64,000 bases of DNA from Brevundimonas bacteroides DSM 4726 (GCF_000701445.1 NZ_JNIX01000003.1:31477-95476); one strand, 5' to 3'; positions 1 through 9,508 are shown, counted from the stretch's first letter. Notes: generated from the letters alone by a model not told the origin. Translations and numbers: made by a program.

Positions 1-1357
1 CGCCTTTCAGAGGGTGCGGCTTGCGCGGCCGTTCGGGGGCGGCCATGCGAATGGCCGAGAGCTCTTCGGCCAGGGCGACGTAGTGAGGGGCTACCACGCG
101 CCAATCGAACGTCTCGGCGATGCGTCGGCGCCCCGCCTCGCCCTGGCGGCGACGCAACTCCGGCGATCGGATCAAGGCGGCCAGGGCCTCGGCGCCGCGT
201 CCGACATGCACCGCCGTGTGCTGGGCGATGGTCCCGACGTAGCTTTGGTAGGAGGTGATGCCGAGGCCATGACTGGTCGTCGGCTCCTGCAGCAGGTCAT
301 GGGCCGGCGCTCCGAGAGTGGGGACCAGCGTCCCCTCCACTCCATCCCGCACCGTGTAGCGATAGCCGTCCCAGTCCGACACGATGACCGGTAGTCCGGC
401 CGCCATCGCCTCCAGCGGCGTGATGCCGAAGGTTTCCTGGATGTTGTCGACCAGCGAGATGAACACGTCCGACGCCGCCCACATCTCCTTCACCAGCCCC
501 GGATCGTTGCCGTCCAGCAGGTGCAGCGCCACATCGGGCGCATAGGCGGCGGCGGCTTCCCGATAGCGTGTCTCGTCCTCATCCTTGCCGGGAAACCAGC
601 CGACCATGGCGAAGTGGACCCGCGCGCCCGTCGCCTTCGCCGCCGCCTGCACCGCCCGGAACATCGGCTGGGGAAAGGCCTTCTCGAAGAAGGACAACCG
701 GCCGACCCACAGGACGACGATGTCACCCTCGGCCACGCCCATTGCCGCCCGACGCGCCTTGCGCACATCCGGCCGGTCCGCGGCCTGGGTGAAGAGGTCG
801 CCATAGACACCGAGCGGCAACAGCGGCAACTGGGGCCGCGGCGGCGCGCGCCCGCCGAAGCGGTCGGCCAGATAGGCCTCCCACTCGTCGAACATCTGGA
901 CCATGGCCGACTGGATGGACGGACTGGTGCAGATCACCGCGTCCCAGGGATGCACCGGCCCGATCGAGGCCATGGCGATCTCCTGGCGCATGGCCGGAGG
1001 CGCGATGGTGTGGATCAACCCCATCAGGCTGTAGGCCGTCTCACCCACCACATAGCGGCGCACCCAGGCCAGCTCATCGATCTTGGGCCCGCCGCGCAGG
1101 ACCGCGCCGGCGTCCCGCGCGCGCGCCTGATTGATCACCAGCGTGGCCTGAATGTCAGTCACCCCGCCCTGCGGCCCCAGCAGCCCGTCGCGGATCTGCT
1201 CGCCCGTGACCTCGACGTGGGTCAGGACGTCCAGTCGGTCCAGACCGCCGTGGCGCGCGACCGCCTGGAACAGCTCGACGTTGGCGACCTGCATGCCGAA
1301 GACGTTCGATCCCCGTCCGGCCCGGCCGGCGGGGTGGTAGACGGCCATGCGCCTCAT
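1..1357 (-). CDS. Glycosyltransferase, GT-B fold (GT4-like), C-terminus beyond the window edge
   Basis: The reading frame runs leftward from an ATG at 1357 and stays open to base 1, giving about 452 codons with no stop in view. Near residues 300-330 it has the GT4 donor-site signature ETFGITPLEAMAAG followed by SDWDGY. That E-x7-E type site binds the nucleotide-sugar diphosphate. An earlier Rossmann strand (VVLWVGRL) starts the C-terminal half. The start codon overlaps the stop of the upstream acyltransferase (ATGA), so the two are translationally coupled. It is clearly paralogous to the glycosyltransferase at 3716-5395, sharing the NIQETFG and SDWDGYR motifs. The donor and acceptor sugars cannot be read from the sequence; a role in surface polysaccharide or S-layer glycan synthesis is inferred from the neighbours. 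Confidence 0.85.
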   Translation of the reverse strand, partial: MRRMAVYHPAGRAGRGSNVFGMQVANVELFQAVARHGGLDRLDVLTHVEVTGEQIRDGLLGPQGGVTDIQATLVINQARARDAGAVLRGGPKIDELAWVRRYVVGETAYSLMGLIHTIAPPAMRQEIAMASIGPVHPWDAVICTSPSIQSAMVQMFDEWEAYLADRFGGRAPPRPQLPLLPLGVYGDLFTQAADRPDVRKARRAAMGVAEGDIVVLWVGRLSFFEKAFPQPMFRAVQAAAKATGARVHFAMVGWFPGKDEDETRYREAAAAYAPDVALHLLDGNDPGLVKEMWAASDVFISLVDNIQETFGITPLEAMAAGLPVIVSDWDGYRYTVRDGVEGTLVPTLGAPAHDLLQEPTTSHGLGITSYQSYVGTIAQHTAVHVGRGAEALAALIRSPELRRRQGEAGRRRIAETFDWRVVAPHYVALAEELSAIRMAAPERPRKPHPLKG

Positions 1358-2199
1358 CGGCCGAACAGCCGCCAGCCCCGCGGACGCGGGGCCTCTTCCA
1401 CGACCGGAGCGTCAGGGTCGAGGTCCCGGCTCCAGCGAATGTCGCGCCGCATCACCCGGGCCGGGGCCCCGCCGACGATGCAGTGGGGCGGGACTTCGCC
1501 CGACACGATCGAACCCGCCGCTGTGACCGACCCCGTGCCGATCCGCGCGCCCTTCATCACCATGGTGCGCAGACCCAGCCAGACATGGTCGCCGATCTCG
1601 ACTGCGCGCCCGGCGTTGATGCGCGCGCCGGTCGTTCGATCGTGGATCGGATGGATGTCGCTGACCGACACATAGACCTGCGACGAGATCATGCAGTCCT
1701 CGCCGATCCTCAGGGTCAGCGGCTCGTGCAGTTGCAGGCTTCCCTGCACCATCGTCGTCGTCGCCCCGACGATCAGGGTCGCGCGATCCGTGATCAGGTT
1801 GGAAAATCCGTGCAGCCAGCAATCCCGGCCGATCGAGATGCGGTTGCCGTTGCCGCGCACCACGATCGTCATGCCCAGCCGTGCGCCCTCGGCGATCTCG
1901 ACGACGTTGTCATCGCCCTCGATCTGGATCGAGGCGTCCGACCGGCGGCCGATGTCGGGCACCGTCGCCCCGAACCCGGCGGGCGCATAGCGCTCGACCA
2001 GCACGCCGGAGGCCAGCTGGACCCGGTTGCCGGTCCCCACCACCTCGATGCGCCCCGTCAGCGTCGCGTCGGGAGCCAGATCGACGACATTGCCCTCGCC
2101 TCGCGTAGAGACGCCCGCCTCGAACGGCACGACATCGGGATCGAATGCGGGGGATCTGCGGCTCGCCATCGCCGCCGACACTATCGACCGCGGCTCCAT
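1354..2199 (-). CDS. Hexapeptide-repeat (left-handed beta-helix) acyltransferase
   Basis: The protein has about 281 residues and repeated [LIV]-G-x4 hexads (for example IGDHVWLGLRTMVMKGARIG). It ends with the VPPHCIVGGAPARVMR closing motif of the maltose/serine acetyltransferase-like family. The SDIHPIHD segment supplies the histidines expected in such active sites. The N-terminal half also looks beta-helical, with many N-G-N-R/DDNVVEI turns. Three starts are possible: GTG 2250, ATG 2199 and ATG 2169. ATG 2199 is chosen because GGAAG lies 9 bases upstream. It is coupled by ATGA overlap to the glycosyltransferase that follows. It probably O- or N-acetylates a sugar of the same surface glycan; the substrate is not visible. 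Confidence 0.85.
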   Translation of the reverse strand: MEPRSIVSAAMASRRSPAFDPDVVPFEAGVSTRGEGNVVDLAPDATLTGRIEVVGTGNRVQLASGVLVERYAPAGFGATVPDIGRRSDASIQIEGDDNVVEIAEGARLGMTIVVRGNGNRISIGRDCWLHGFSNLITDRATLIVGATTTMVQGSLQLHEPLTLRIGEDCMISSQVYVSVSDIHPIHDRTTGARINAGRAVEIGDHVWLGLRTMVMKGARIGTGSVTAAGSIVSGEVPPHCIVGGAPARVMRRDIRWSRDLDPDAPVVEEAPRPRGWRLFGR

Positions 2200-2294
2200 C
2201 CGCCAACGCTTCCACGGCCGCACGGTTGACCCGCCCGTTTCATCCGTCACAAGACAGGGTGCGCCGAGCCGGGCGCGATCATCGGAAGACCGCC

Positions 2295-3527
2295 TTGGCC
2301 GCCAAGCGCATCCTGTTCATCCATCAGAACTTTCCGGGCCAGTTTCCCCACATCGCCGACGCCTGCGTGAAGGCCGGATACAAGGTCGCCGCGGTCGCCG
2401 GACCGACCGGAAAGAACCGGCCGGGGATCGACGTCCGCCGCTGGAAGCTGTCGCGCGGCTCGACGCCCGGCATCTTCGAGCCGGCCACGCGGGCCGAGGC
2501 AGACCTCCTTCGCGCCGACGCCGCCGCGCATCTCGCGGCCCAGTTCAAGGCCGATGGCTTCGTCCCGGACCTGATCATCGGCCACCCCGGCTGGGGTGAG
2601 ACGATCCACATGCACGAGGTCTTCCCCGGCGTGCCGATCATCCTGTTTGGAGAGTTCTTCTACAAGTCCCGCGGCGCCGACGTGGGCTTCGACCTGGAGT
2701 TCGAGAACCGCTCCTTCCCGGATTTCCTGCGCTCCAGCGCCAAGAACATCGGCATGGCGGGAGCCTGTTCAACAGCTGACGTGATTGTCTGCCCAACGCC
2801 GTTCCAGGCCTCGACGCACCCAAGAGCCTTCCAGCCCATGATCCGCGTGTTCCACGAGGGCGTGGACATGTCGAAGTCCTCGAAAAAGCCGGGCGCGCGG
2901 CTGAAGATGCCCAACGGGACGATGCTGGACGGGTCGACGCCGGTCATCACCTTCATCAATCGCAATTTCGAGCGGCTGAGGGGCTTTCACATCTTCATGC
3001 GCGCCCTGCCCGAGCTGCTGGCGGCGCGGCCGGACGCCCACGTCATCGTCATCGGGGGCGAGGGCACGGGCTATGGTGGCCAGTTGCCGGATGGCCAGAC
3101 CTGGAAGGGCAAGATGCTGGCCGAGGTCGGCGATCGGCTGGATCTGAACCGGGTGCATTTCACTGGCAAGGTCGACCACGCCATGATGGTGCAGGCCCTG
3201 TCGATGTCCTGGGCCCATGTCTATTACACCTATCCCTTCGTCCTCTCCTGGTCGCTGGTCGAGGCGATGGCCTGCGAGTGCCTGATCCTGGGGTCGGACA
3301 CCGGGCCGGTGCGGGATGCGATCACCTCGGGCGAGGAGGGCTTGCTGCTCGACTTCTTCGACGTTCCCGCCCTGTCGCGGGCCATGATCGACGCTTGCGA
3401 GAACCCCGACCGCTATCAGGCGATGCGCAAAGCGGCGCGGGAGAAGGCGCTGAGGCTGTTCGACCGCGAGACCGTCGGGGTGCCAAAATGGATGGCGCTG
3501 GTCGAGGAGATGATCGGGCCGGCCTGA
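2295..3527 (+). CDS. Glycosyltransferase family 4, with family-4-group N-terminal domain
   Basis: The protein has 410 residues. It begins KRILFIHQNFPGQFPHIA, the classic opening of the Glyco_trans_4_3 N-terminal domain, which is normally paired with a GT-B C-terminal domain. The C-terminal donor site is less canonical: SWSLVEAMACECLILGSDTGPVRD around residues 315-335 matches the E-x7-E region. The start is a TTG at 2295, placed immediately before the conserved opening and preceded by GGAAG at a suitable distance; in-frame codons upstream would add an unrelated arginine-rich tail. It is divergent from the acyltransferase and about 95 bases from it. The role is sugar transfer in surface polysaccharide assembly; the specificity is unknown. 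Confidence 0.88.
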   Translation: MAAKRILFIHQNFPGQFPHIADACVKAGYKVAAVAGPTGKNRPGIDVRRWKLSRGSTPGIFEPATRAEADLLRADAAAHLAAQFKADGFVPDLIIGHPGWGETIHMHEVFPGVPIILFGEFFYKSRGADVGFDLEFENRSFPDFLRSSAKNIGMAGACSTADVIVCPTPFQASTHPRAFQPMIRVFHEGVDMSKSSKKPGARLKMPNGTMLDGSTPVITFINRNFERLRGFHIFMRALPELLAARPDAHVIVIGGEGTGYGGQLPDGQTWKGKMLAEVGDRLDLNRVHFTGKVDHAMMVQALSMSWAHVYYTYPFVLSWSLVEAMACECLILGSDTGPVRDAITSGEEGLLLDFFDVPALSRAMIDACENPDRYQAMRKAAREKALRLFDRETVGVPKWMALVEEMIGPA

Positions 3528-3715
3528 GGCAAGCTATGCCGCACTTGTGATCGCCAGGGGACGAAAACGGCGATTCGGACGGGGATTGGCCTTTCACAGC
3601 GGCTTGGCTTGTGGCATCTATCGGCTTCGGCTTGTTCTCCAGCGGGCTGTGTCACTTCGGCCGGGTTCTTCGCCAAAGCGGGGGGCCCGGCCGATTGCAT
3701 TTCCGGCCCGCGCGT

Positions 3716-5395
3716 TCAGCCGATGTGGGCCCCGCGCGGCAAGAGCGTCAGCAGGTCGTACTTCACCATCCACAACAGGCCGCGTTCCAGGAAGGGACGT
3801 CGTCCGGCAGGCGTATCAGCGACCAGGTCGCGGATGGCGCGCTGGGAACCGCCCGACAGCCGCTCGACGATCGCCAGAGCCTCGGCTTCCGTAGGGCCGA
3901 CGAAGCCGCCGAAGGTGGCCAGCTTGGTGGCGAAGAGGGCCTTCACGTCTTCGGCCGTCCGGCCCGGCGTCAGCATGAGCATGGTGGAGGGGCTGGACCA
4001 TTCGGTGGCGTAGCCCCCGAACAGGTGGAAGGGGTCGAGCCGGCGCGGATTGGGGGACACGTTGCGGGGATAGGAGGGCGCAGGCCCAGCCGCCGCGCGG
4101 CGGGCGGCCATGTCGTCCCACAGAGCCTCGTACTGGGGGATGACGGCGGACCAGTCGAACAGGGAGCGAGCGCGGGCCTGGGCCGCCCTGCCCATGCGGC
4201 GGCGCAGGTCGTCGTTTTCGATGAGGTCCAGCAGCCCCTGGGCGGCTTCGTCGACGGAGACAGCGATCACCTGGCTGGCGGCGCCGACATACAGGTCATA
4301 GCCGATCCAGTCGTTGGTATGGCGATAAGCCAGATCCCGCCCGGCCCCGGAGGCCGGGGCGTAGGTAGCGGCGCGGAAGCCGTCGACGCCGTGGCGCAGG
4401 GTGTCGCGATAGCCGTCCCAGTCCGACACCACGCCGGGCAGACCGGCGGCCATCGCCTCCAGAGGCGTCAGGCCGAAGGTTTCCTGGATGTTGTCCGACA
4501 GCGAGATGAACAGGTCGGCGACCGACCAGATGGAGAAGCGGGTGCCGGCCTCGCGGCCATCGACCTCGCGATAGCCGACCGAGGGACACAGGGCCCGGCA
4601 TTCGTCGTGATAGGTGCGGCCGTTCTCCTCACTGGTGGCCCAGCCGGCCTGGACCCAGAAGACCTGCTTCGACGTCCGGCGCGCCGCCGTTTCCAGGGCC
4701 AGGGCCATGGGAAGCGGGTTCATCTTCACCGCCGCGTTGAAGCGGCCCATGTAGAGGACGACGATTGCGTCGTCGGGGATGTCCAGCCGCTCGCGCCAGG
4801 CCTTCCTCTGCTCGGGCGTGGTGGAGAAATCCTCGGTGTTGATGGCGAGCGGGATGGTGACCAGGCTGGGCGTCGGCACGCGGGTGGCTCCCAGCCGCTC
4901 TTCCAGGTCGACGCGGACGGCTTCGAGCTCGACCTCGACGCTGGCCCGGACCGCCGTGGAGGTGCAGATCAGGGTGTCCCAGGGATCGACCGGCGCCGTC
5001 ATCAGGTCGGCGATGGAATCCATGATGTCCATCGACGCCGTCGTATGGGTGATGCCGCTGACGCCGTAACCGCGGCGCAAGCCCGCCATGTTCCGCCGCC
5101 AGCCCTCGCGCGCGACGTTGGGCTGGGGCAGGTGGACGTTGCCGGCGCGGGCCAGGCCGGGGCGATCGTGGCGCGGGATCCAAGTGACGGGCCGGTTGAT
5201 GTCCGCGAGCTCGGCCAGCATTTCAGCGAGCGCTTCAGGCTTGCGGTTGGCCACGTTCCAGAAGGCCCACTGGCTGGCGCGAGAGTGGCGCAGATAGCCG
5301 CGCAGAAAGCTCTCGCCGGCGGACTGACGCCCCATCAGGGCCCGGCCCTTGGTGTCGAAGGCCTCTGGATTCAGATAGATGGCGACGTCGGACAT
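3716..5395 (-). CDS. Glycosyltransferase, GT4-like, 559 residues
   Basis: This is a GT-B glycosyltransferase. It has a Rossmann strand IVVLYMGRFNAAVKMNP near residue 220, and a donor site DNIQETFGLTPLEAMAAG then VSDWDGYRDTL near residues 305-335. It is longer than most GT4 enzymes because of a C-terminal extension of about 130 residues after the catalytic domain, which contains NPRRLDPFHLFGGYATEW. It is paralogous to the protein truncated at the left edge of the window, over at least the central and donor-site regions. The ATG start is followed directly by a plausible first beta strand. It stands alone, convergent with the GT at 2295-3527 and downstream of the methyltransferase. The acceptor is unknown. 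Confidence 0.87.
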   Translation of the reverse strand: MSDVAIYLNPEAFDTKGRALMGRQSAGESFLRGYLRHSRASQWAFWNVANRKPEALAEMLAELADINRPVTWIPRHDRPGLARAGNVHLPQPNVAREGWRRNMAGLRRGYGVSGITHTTASMDIMDSIADLMTAPVDPWDTLICTSTAVRASVEVELEAVRVDLEERLGATRVPTPSLVTIPLAINTEDFSTTPEQRKAWRERLDIPDDAIVVLYMGRFNAAVKMNPLPMALALETAARRTSKQVFWVQAGWATSEENGRTYHDECRALCPSVGYREVDGREAGTRFSIWSVADLFISLSDNIQETFGLTPLEAMAAGLPGVVSDWDGYRDTLRHGVDGFRAATYAPASGAGRDLAYRHTNDWIGYDLYVGAASQVIAVSVDEAAQGLLDLIENDDLRRRMGRAAQARARSLFDWSAVIPQYEALWDDMAARRAAAGPAPSYPRNVSPNPRRLDPFHLFGGYATEWSSPSTMLMLTPGRTAEDVKALFATKLATFGGFVGPTEAEALAIVERLSGGSQRAIRDLVADTPAGRRPFLERGLLWMVKYDLLTLLPRGAHIG

Positions 5396-5620
5396 GGACG
5401 ATGTCGGGCCTCCCCTGCCCGGCTTGCCGGGCCTGTCTAGAGCGTGGCCGCGACGGGCGGAAGAGCCACGATGGCGCGTGCAAGTCGTCCAAGGAGTGCA
5501 AGGCGCGTGAGTCGTCCAAGGCGTACATGGAGTCCAGCGACGCTGGACGGGCCCGCGGGCCGGCCCGCCCGCAGACCGGCGATGTATAGCGTAGGCCTGC
5601 GTCAGTTCCGGACGTAGGCG
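5396..5620. repeat. Intergenic segment with degenerate GGAGTCCA-type short repeats (5480-5545)
   Basis: There is no gene in this 225-base gap. Between about 5480 and 5545 the plus strand contains imperfect repeats of the words CAAGGAGTGCAAGG, GTCGTCCAAGG and ATGGAGTCCA. The same words occur in tandem at 24845-24900, there inside a coding region. The element lies in the leader of the 3716-5395 gene. It looks like a decayed copy of a dispersed minisatellite. Confidence 0.5.
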
Positions 5621-6364
5621 TCAGACACCCTGATCCGGGACGCGAAGCGCGCGGCGCATGGCGATGTAGTCCATGGCGGGCGGGTTCTTCTGGTGGCCGC
5701 CGTCGCCGCGGGCGAGCGCGATCGGCGGGGAGCGGCGGCGCTTCTCGATGGCGACCAGGCTGTCGAAGATGGTGATGGAGGGAATGGTCACGGCCGCCAT
5801 GACCTGATCGGCCTTGTCGATGGGGGCGTGATACCAGGCGTGCATCTGGTCGATCAGGTCCTTGACCTTGCCCATCCAGGTGCCGGGGTGGCCGGGGGCG
5901 CCGCCGCCGTGGCTGGGGAAATAGCTGGTGTGGGTGTCCTCGACGATGAACAGGCCGCCGTTCGAGACGATCGGGAACAGGGCGTCGAAGGTGACCAGCT
6001 GCTGGCGCATGGTGTGGCCGCCGTCGTCCAGCACGACGTCGATGGAGGGCACCGCCGCCTTGAACTGGTCCCAGAAGGCCGGGTCGCCCTGGTCGCCGAT
6101 CCAGATCTCGAAGCCGTGCTTGGTCATGGCGCGGCAGTTCGGGTCGACGTCGACGCCGATGATGCGGGCCTGGGGGCCGAGGTAGTCGCGCCACATCATC
6201 AGGCTGCCGCCGTTCTGGACGCCGATCTCGAGGAAGGTCAGGTCGCGGCCGCGCCAGGGCGTCAGCAGGCGGTCATAGGCGTCGAAATAGTCGATCCACT
6301 TCTGCACCGCCCGGTCGGGGCCAGCGATGAAGGCGTCGAGCAGGGCGTTGCCGGGGCGGATCAT
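5621..6364 (-). CDS. Class I SAM-dependent methyltransferase (MycE/cephalosporin hydroxylase-like group)
   Basis: The protein has 247 residues. Motif I is FLEIGVQNGGSLMMWRDYLG (residues about 43-62), followed by the acidic ribose-binding strand IIGVDVDP and the motif VVLDDGGHTMRQQ. That histidine and the paired aspartates are typical of metal-dependent sugar or macrolide O-methyltransferases of the MycE/TylE type. Later come LFIVEDTHTSYF and a GGGAPGHPGTWMGK loop. The ATG start has GAGGAA 7-8 bases upstream. Given the surrounding glycosyltransferases, acyltransferase and sulfotransferase, the likely job is O-methylation of a sugar in a surface glycan. That is inference. Confidence 0.85.
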   Translation of the reverse strand: MIRPGNALLDAFIAGPDRAVQKWIDYFDAYDRLLTPWRGRDLTFLEIGVQNGGSLMMWRDYLGPQARIIGVDVDPNCRAMTKHGFEIWIGDQGDPAFWDQFKAAVPSIDVVLDDGGHTMRQQLVTFDALFPIVSNGGLFIVEDTHTSYFPSHGGGAPGHPGTWMGKVKDLIDQMHAWYHAPIDKADQVMAAVTIPSITIFDSLVAIEKRRRSPPIALARGDGGHQKNPPAMDYIAMRRALRVPDQGV

Positions 6365-6465
6365 GGGCGGGTTCCTCGGGGCTTACTGTCCGAGTCGTGC
6401 CCGCGCCGACGCTTGGGATCAAGGGTGTGGGGTGTCGGGCCGAGCGGCCCGGCCCAGCCCGGCGC

Positions 6466-6501
6466 GCAAAAGAAAGGGGCCGCTCCTTTCGGAGCGGCCC
6501 C
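6466..6501 (-). terminator. Rho-independent terminator of the RTX gene
   Basis: The perfect 11-base stem GGGGCCGCTCC (6476-6486) pairs with GGAGCGGCCCC (6491-6501) around a TTTC loop. On the minus strand it is followed by a T-rich run (TTTCTTTT, complement of 6468-6475). It lies 35 bases past the stop of the RTX gene that reads leftward, so it should end that very repetitive transcript. Confidence 0.9.
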
Positions 6502-6535
6502 AGACTTTGGTCTGACCTCGAAGGTCGCGGACTTC

Positions 6536-9208
6536 TTAGATGAAGTTCGAGAAGTCGAGGTTGGCGAGCGTGCCACCGGTGACGAAGAAGGCACCGTTGG
6601 CGGTGACCGCCGCAGCGTCCAGGGCCGTGAAGACCCAGGCGCCCGAGCCGTCCGACAGGGCCACCACGACCACCGTCACGTCGTTGCCGGCGAGGCTGAA
6701 CGTGCCGTTGGCGGCGGTGAGAGCCGCAGCGAAGTCGGCCTGCGTCGTCTCGGCGTAGTTGGTCGCCGTGATCGGAGCGCCGTTGAGGTCGAACACGTCC
6801 CCGGCCGTGAAGTCGAGGTAACGGTCGGCCGTGGCTTCGGTCATGCCCGTATCGCCGGTTGCGATGACGAACAGGTCGTTGCCAGCGCCACCCGAGATGG
6901 TGTCGGCGCCCACGCCGCCGATGACGGTGTCCGCACCGTCGCCGCCGGAGAGGTTGTCGTCACCCGCGCCGCCGACGATGCTGTCGGCGCCCGCGCCACC
7001 CGAGATGGCGTCAGCGTCGTCACCACCGTCGATGACGTCGTTGCCGTCGCCGCCCGAGATGGAGTCGGCGCCCACGCCGCCGATCACGGTGTCGTTGCCA
7101 GCGCCCGAGGACACAGCGTCAGCGCCGAGGCCGCCGTCGATCGAGTCGTTGCCCGAGCCGGTGGTGATGCTGTCCGCGCCGTCACCCGAGACGACGGTGT
7201 TGTTGCCTTCACCGCCCTGGATGTTGTCGCCGACCGCGCCGCCGGTGATCGAGTCGTTGCCGTCACCGCCCGACAGGACGTTCAGGCCGTCGCCGCCGAT
7301 GATGGTGTCGTTGCCGGCATCACCCGCGATGGTGTCAGCGCCTGAACCGGCGGTGATCGAGTCGTCACCATTGCCGCCCGAGACGTTGTTGGCGCCGTCG
7401 CCCGCACCGATCGTGTCGTTGCCGTCGCCGCCGGAGATGGTGTCAGCGCCAGCCAGAGCGGTGATGCTGTCGTTGCCGGCACCGCCAGCCAGGTTGTTGG
7501 CGCCCGCACCGGCCGAGATGGTGTCTTCGCCGTCACCGGCCGAGACCACATCGTTGCCCGCGCCCGACGTGATGTCGTCGTTGCCCGTGCCGCCGGTGAT
7601 GTTGTTGTTGCCGTCACCAGCCGAGATGGTGTCGTTGTCGGCGCCGCCGTCGATGACGTCGTTGCCGGTGCCGGCCGTGATGTTGTCCTGGCCGTTGCCA
7701 CCGTTGACGGTGTTGTTGCCGTCGTCGGCACCGATGGTGTCGTTGCCGTCATCGCCACCGATCAGGTCGTTGCCGAGGCCGCCGGTGATGTTGTCGTTAC
7801 CGGCTTCACCGTTGATCTGGTCGTTGCCAGCGTCGCCCTGGATCTGGTCGTTGCCGTCGCCACCCAGGATCACGTCGTTGCCGTCGGCGCCCAGGATGGT
7901 GTCGTTGGAGGCACCGCCCGTCAGGGTGTCGTTGCCGAGTTCACCGAACAGGGTGTCTTCGCCCAGATCGCCGAACAGCTGGTCGTCGCCGTCGCCGCCC
8001 TGCAGCTCGTCGTTGCCCTGGCCACCGATCACGGTGTCGTTGCCGAGGCCGCCGATCACGAGGTCATTGCCCAGGTTGCCCTGAACGAAGTCGTTGCCGT
8101 CGCCGCCGTTGAGCTGATCGTTGCCCTGACCGCCGAACAGGAAGTCGTCGCCGGCGTCGCCGAGGACAGTGTCTTCGCCCTGGCCGCCTTGCAGCAGGCT
8201 GTCACCGCCAGCGCCGCCTTCGACGACGTCGTTGCCGTTGCCGCCCAGGATCTGGTCGGAGTCGTCACCGCCAAGCAGGCTGTCGTTGCCGTTGCCGCCG
8301 TCGATCGAGTCGGCGCCGTTGTTGCCCAGCACGGTGTCGTTGCCTTCACCGCCCGCGACCACGTCGTTGCCCAGGCCCGCGTCGACACTGTCGTCGCCGT
8401 TGTCGGCGCCGATGTTGTCGTTGCCGTTGTTGCCCTGGATCGAGTCAGCGCCGTTGCCGCCGTTCAGAACGTCGTCGCCGTTGCCGCCGGTCACGGTGTC
8501 GGCGTCTTCGCCGCCCTGGATGGTGTCGTTGCCGTTGTCGCCGAACAGCGAGTCGGCACCGAGGTCGCCGAACACCAGGTCCGCGCCTTCGCCACCGAAC
8601 ACGGTGTCAGCGCCCTGGCCACCGACCAGGGTGTCGTTGCCGTTGGCGCCCGAGATGGTGTCGGCGCCCAAGTTGCCCTGGACGAAGTCGTCACCGTTCT
8701 GGCCGTTCAGGTTATCGTCGCCCTGACCGCCGAAGATGAAGTCGTTGCCGTTGCCGCCCAGCTGGACGTCGTTGCCCAGGTTGCCCTGCAGCAGGTCGGA
8801 ACCTTCGCCGCCGACCAGCGAGTCGGCACCGTTACCGCCGAAGATCTGGTCGTCGCCGTTGTTGCCGGTGATCGTGTCGTCGCCGTCGTTGCCGAACAGC
8901 AGGTCGGCGAAGGCGTCGCCGTCCAGGCTTTCCGAGGCGGCAGCGCCGTAGATCAGGATGGTGCCGTCGGCGAACTGGAAGGAGTTCACGCCCGAGACGG
9001 CCGCGCGCGAGAAGTTCAGCGACGTCGTGCCGGTGCCGGGGTTGGCGATGGTGATGGTCTCGGGATCAGCGCCGAGGGCCGGGTTCACGGTGATGACCGT
9101 GCCGGTGGCGGTGCCGTTCGAGAAGAAGATGACGTCGGTGCCAGCACCGTCGCCGGTGTAGGCGGTGGCTTGCGCCTGCGTCGCCGTCCGGAAGTCAAGA
9201 TTGGCCAT
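6536..9208 (-). CDS. RTX-repeat, calcium-binding secreted surface protein (S-layer-like)
   Basis: The protein has 890 residues. Residues 1-105 form a globular domain starting MANLDFRTATQAQA; the same domain opens the protein at 62223. About residues 106-780 are near-continuous GGxGxDxxx nonapeptides that form Ca2+-binding parallel beta-rolls. The last 100 residues form a non-repeat domain ending LANLDFSNFI, as expected of the uncleaved C-terminal signal for type I secretion. There is no N-terminal signal peptide. ATG 9208 is chosen over an in-frame upstream start because GGAGAA lies 5 bases before it and because the paralogue starts at the same place. Cys is absent and Asp, Gly and Asn dominate. 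The exporter is encoded just upstream (10280-13518). A role as S-layer or surface-coat subunit is an inference by analogy with RsaA; an adhesin or biofilm protein is the alternative. Confidence 0.9.
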   Translation of the reverse strand: MANLDFRTATQAQATAYTGDGAGTDVIFFSNGTATGTVITVNPALGADPETITIANPGTGTTSLNFSRAAVSGVNSFQFADGTILIYGAAASESLDGDAFADLLFGNDGDDTITGNNGDDQIFGGNGADSLVGGEGSDLLQGNLGNDVQLGGNGNDFIFGGQGDDNLNGQNGDDFVQGNLGADTISGANGNDTLVGGQGADTVFGGEGADLVFGDLGADSLFGDNGNDTIQGGEDADTVTGGNGDDVLNGGNGADSIQGNNGNDNIGADNGDDSVDAGLGNDVVAGGEGNDTVLGNNGADSIDGGNGNDSLLGGDDSDQILGGNGNDVVEGGAGGDSLLQGGQGEDTVLGDAGDDFLFGGQGNDQLNGGDGNDFVQGNLGNDLVIGGLGNDTVIGGQGNDELQGGDGDDQLFGDLGEDTLFGELGNDTLTGGASNDTILGADGNDVILGGDGNDQIQGDAGNDQINGEAGNDNITGGLGNDLIGGDDGNDTIGADDGNNTVNGGNGQDNITAGTGNDVIDGGADNDTISAGDGNNNITGGTGNDDITSGAGNDVVSAGDGEDTISAGAGANNLAGGAGNDSITALAGADTISGGDGNDTIGAGDGANNVSGGNGDDSITAGSGADTIAGDAGNDTIIGGDGLNVLSGGDGNDSITGGAVGDNIQGGEGNNTVVSGDGADSITTGSGNDSIDGGLGADAVSSGAGNDTVIGGVGADSISGGDGNDVIDGGDDADAISGGAGADSIVGGAGDDNLSGGDGADTVIGGVGADTISGGAGNDLFVIATGDTGMTEATADRYLDFTAGDVFDLNGAPITATNYAETTQADFAAALTAANGTFSLAGNDVTVVVVALSDGSGAWVFTALDAAAVTANGAFFVTGGTLANLDFSNFI

Positions 9209-9508
9209 TAAGGTTCTCCAAAAAGTGTCACAGACCGTGGTCCGCCGTCGTCCGCCCCCACCATGGAGAACGTCTAAGCGCAAGCCCGCCCTTCGGCGCT
9301 TGTAACCAAGGCGGTAGAGATTGCAAGCCGGTTCGGCGGCGGGGGAAGATCAGTGCCGCGACCGGGCGACCCCCGGTCTTTCCAGATGTCGCACACAATC
9401 CACGACCGAATATCCACGCCGCCGGTTTGCCAATGGCCTGTCAAGCTGGCTGACGGTCAGATTTCGAGGCGGGATCGCCTGCGGTCGGACCAGATCAGGG
9501 TCAATCGG
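9209..9508 (-). promoter_or_regulatory. 300-base leader of the RTX gene
   Basis: No ORF with coding character is seen here. The segment separates the stop of the sulfotransferase from the RTX start and is long for this compact locus. A strong ribosome site (GGAGAA, complement of 9214-9219) ends it. A dedicated promoter for the abundant RTX protein is expected here, but no confident -35/-10 pair could be picked out. Confidence 0.45.

Noticed and set aside
3611..5440. Plus-strand open frame of 609 codons
   Set aside because: Antisense to the glycosyltransferase at 3716-5395, which has clear catalytic motifs.
6536..9208. Short regular repeats that could suggest a CRISPR array or DNA satellite
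   Set aside because: The period is 27 bases, matching 9-residue RTX repeats, and the units diverge at third positions as coding repeats do. There are no unique spacers.
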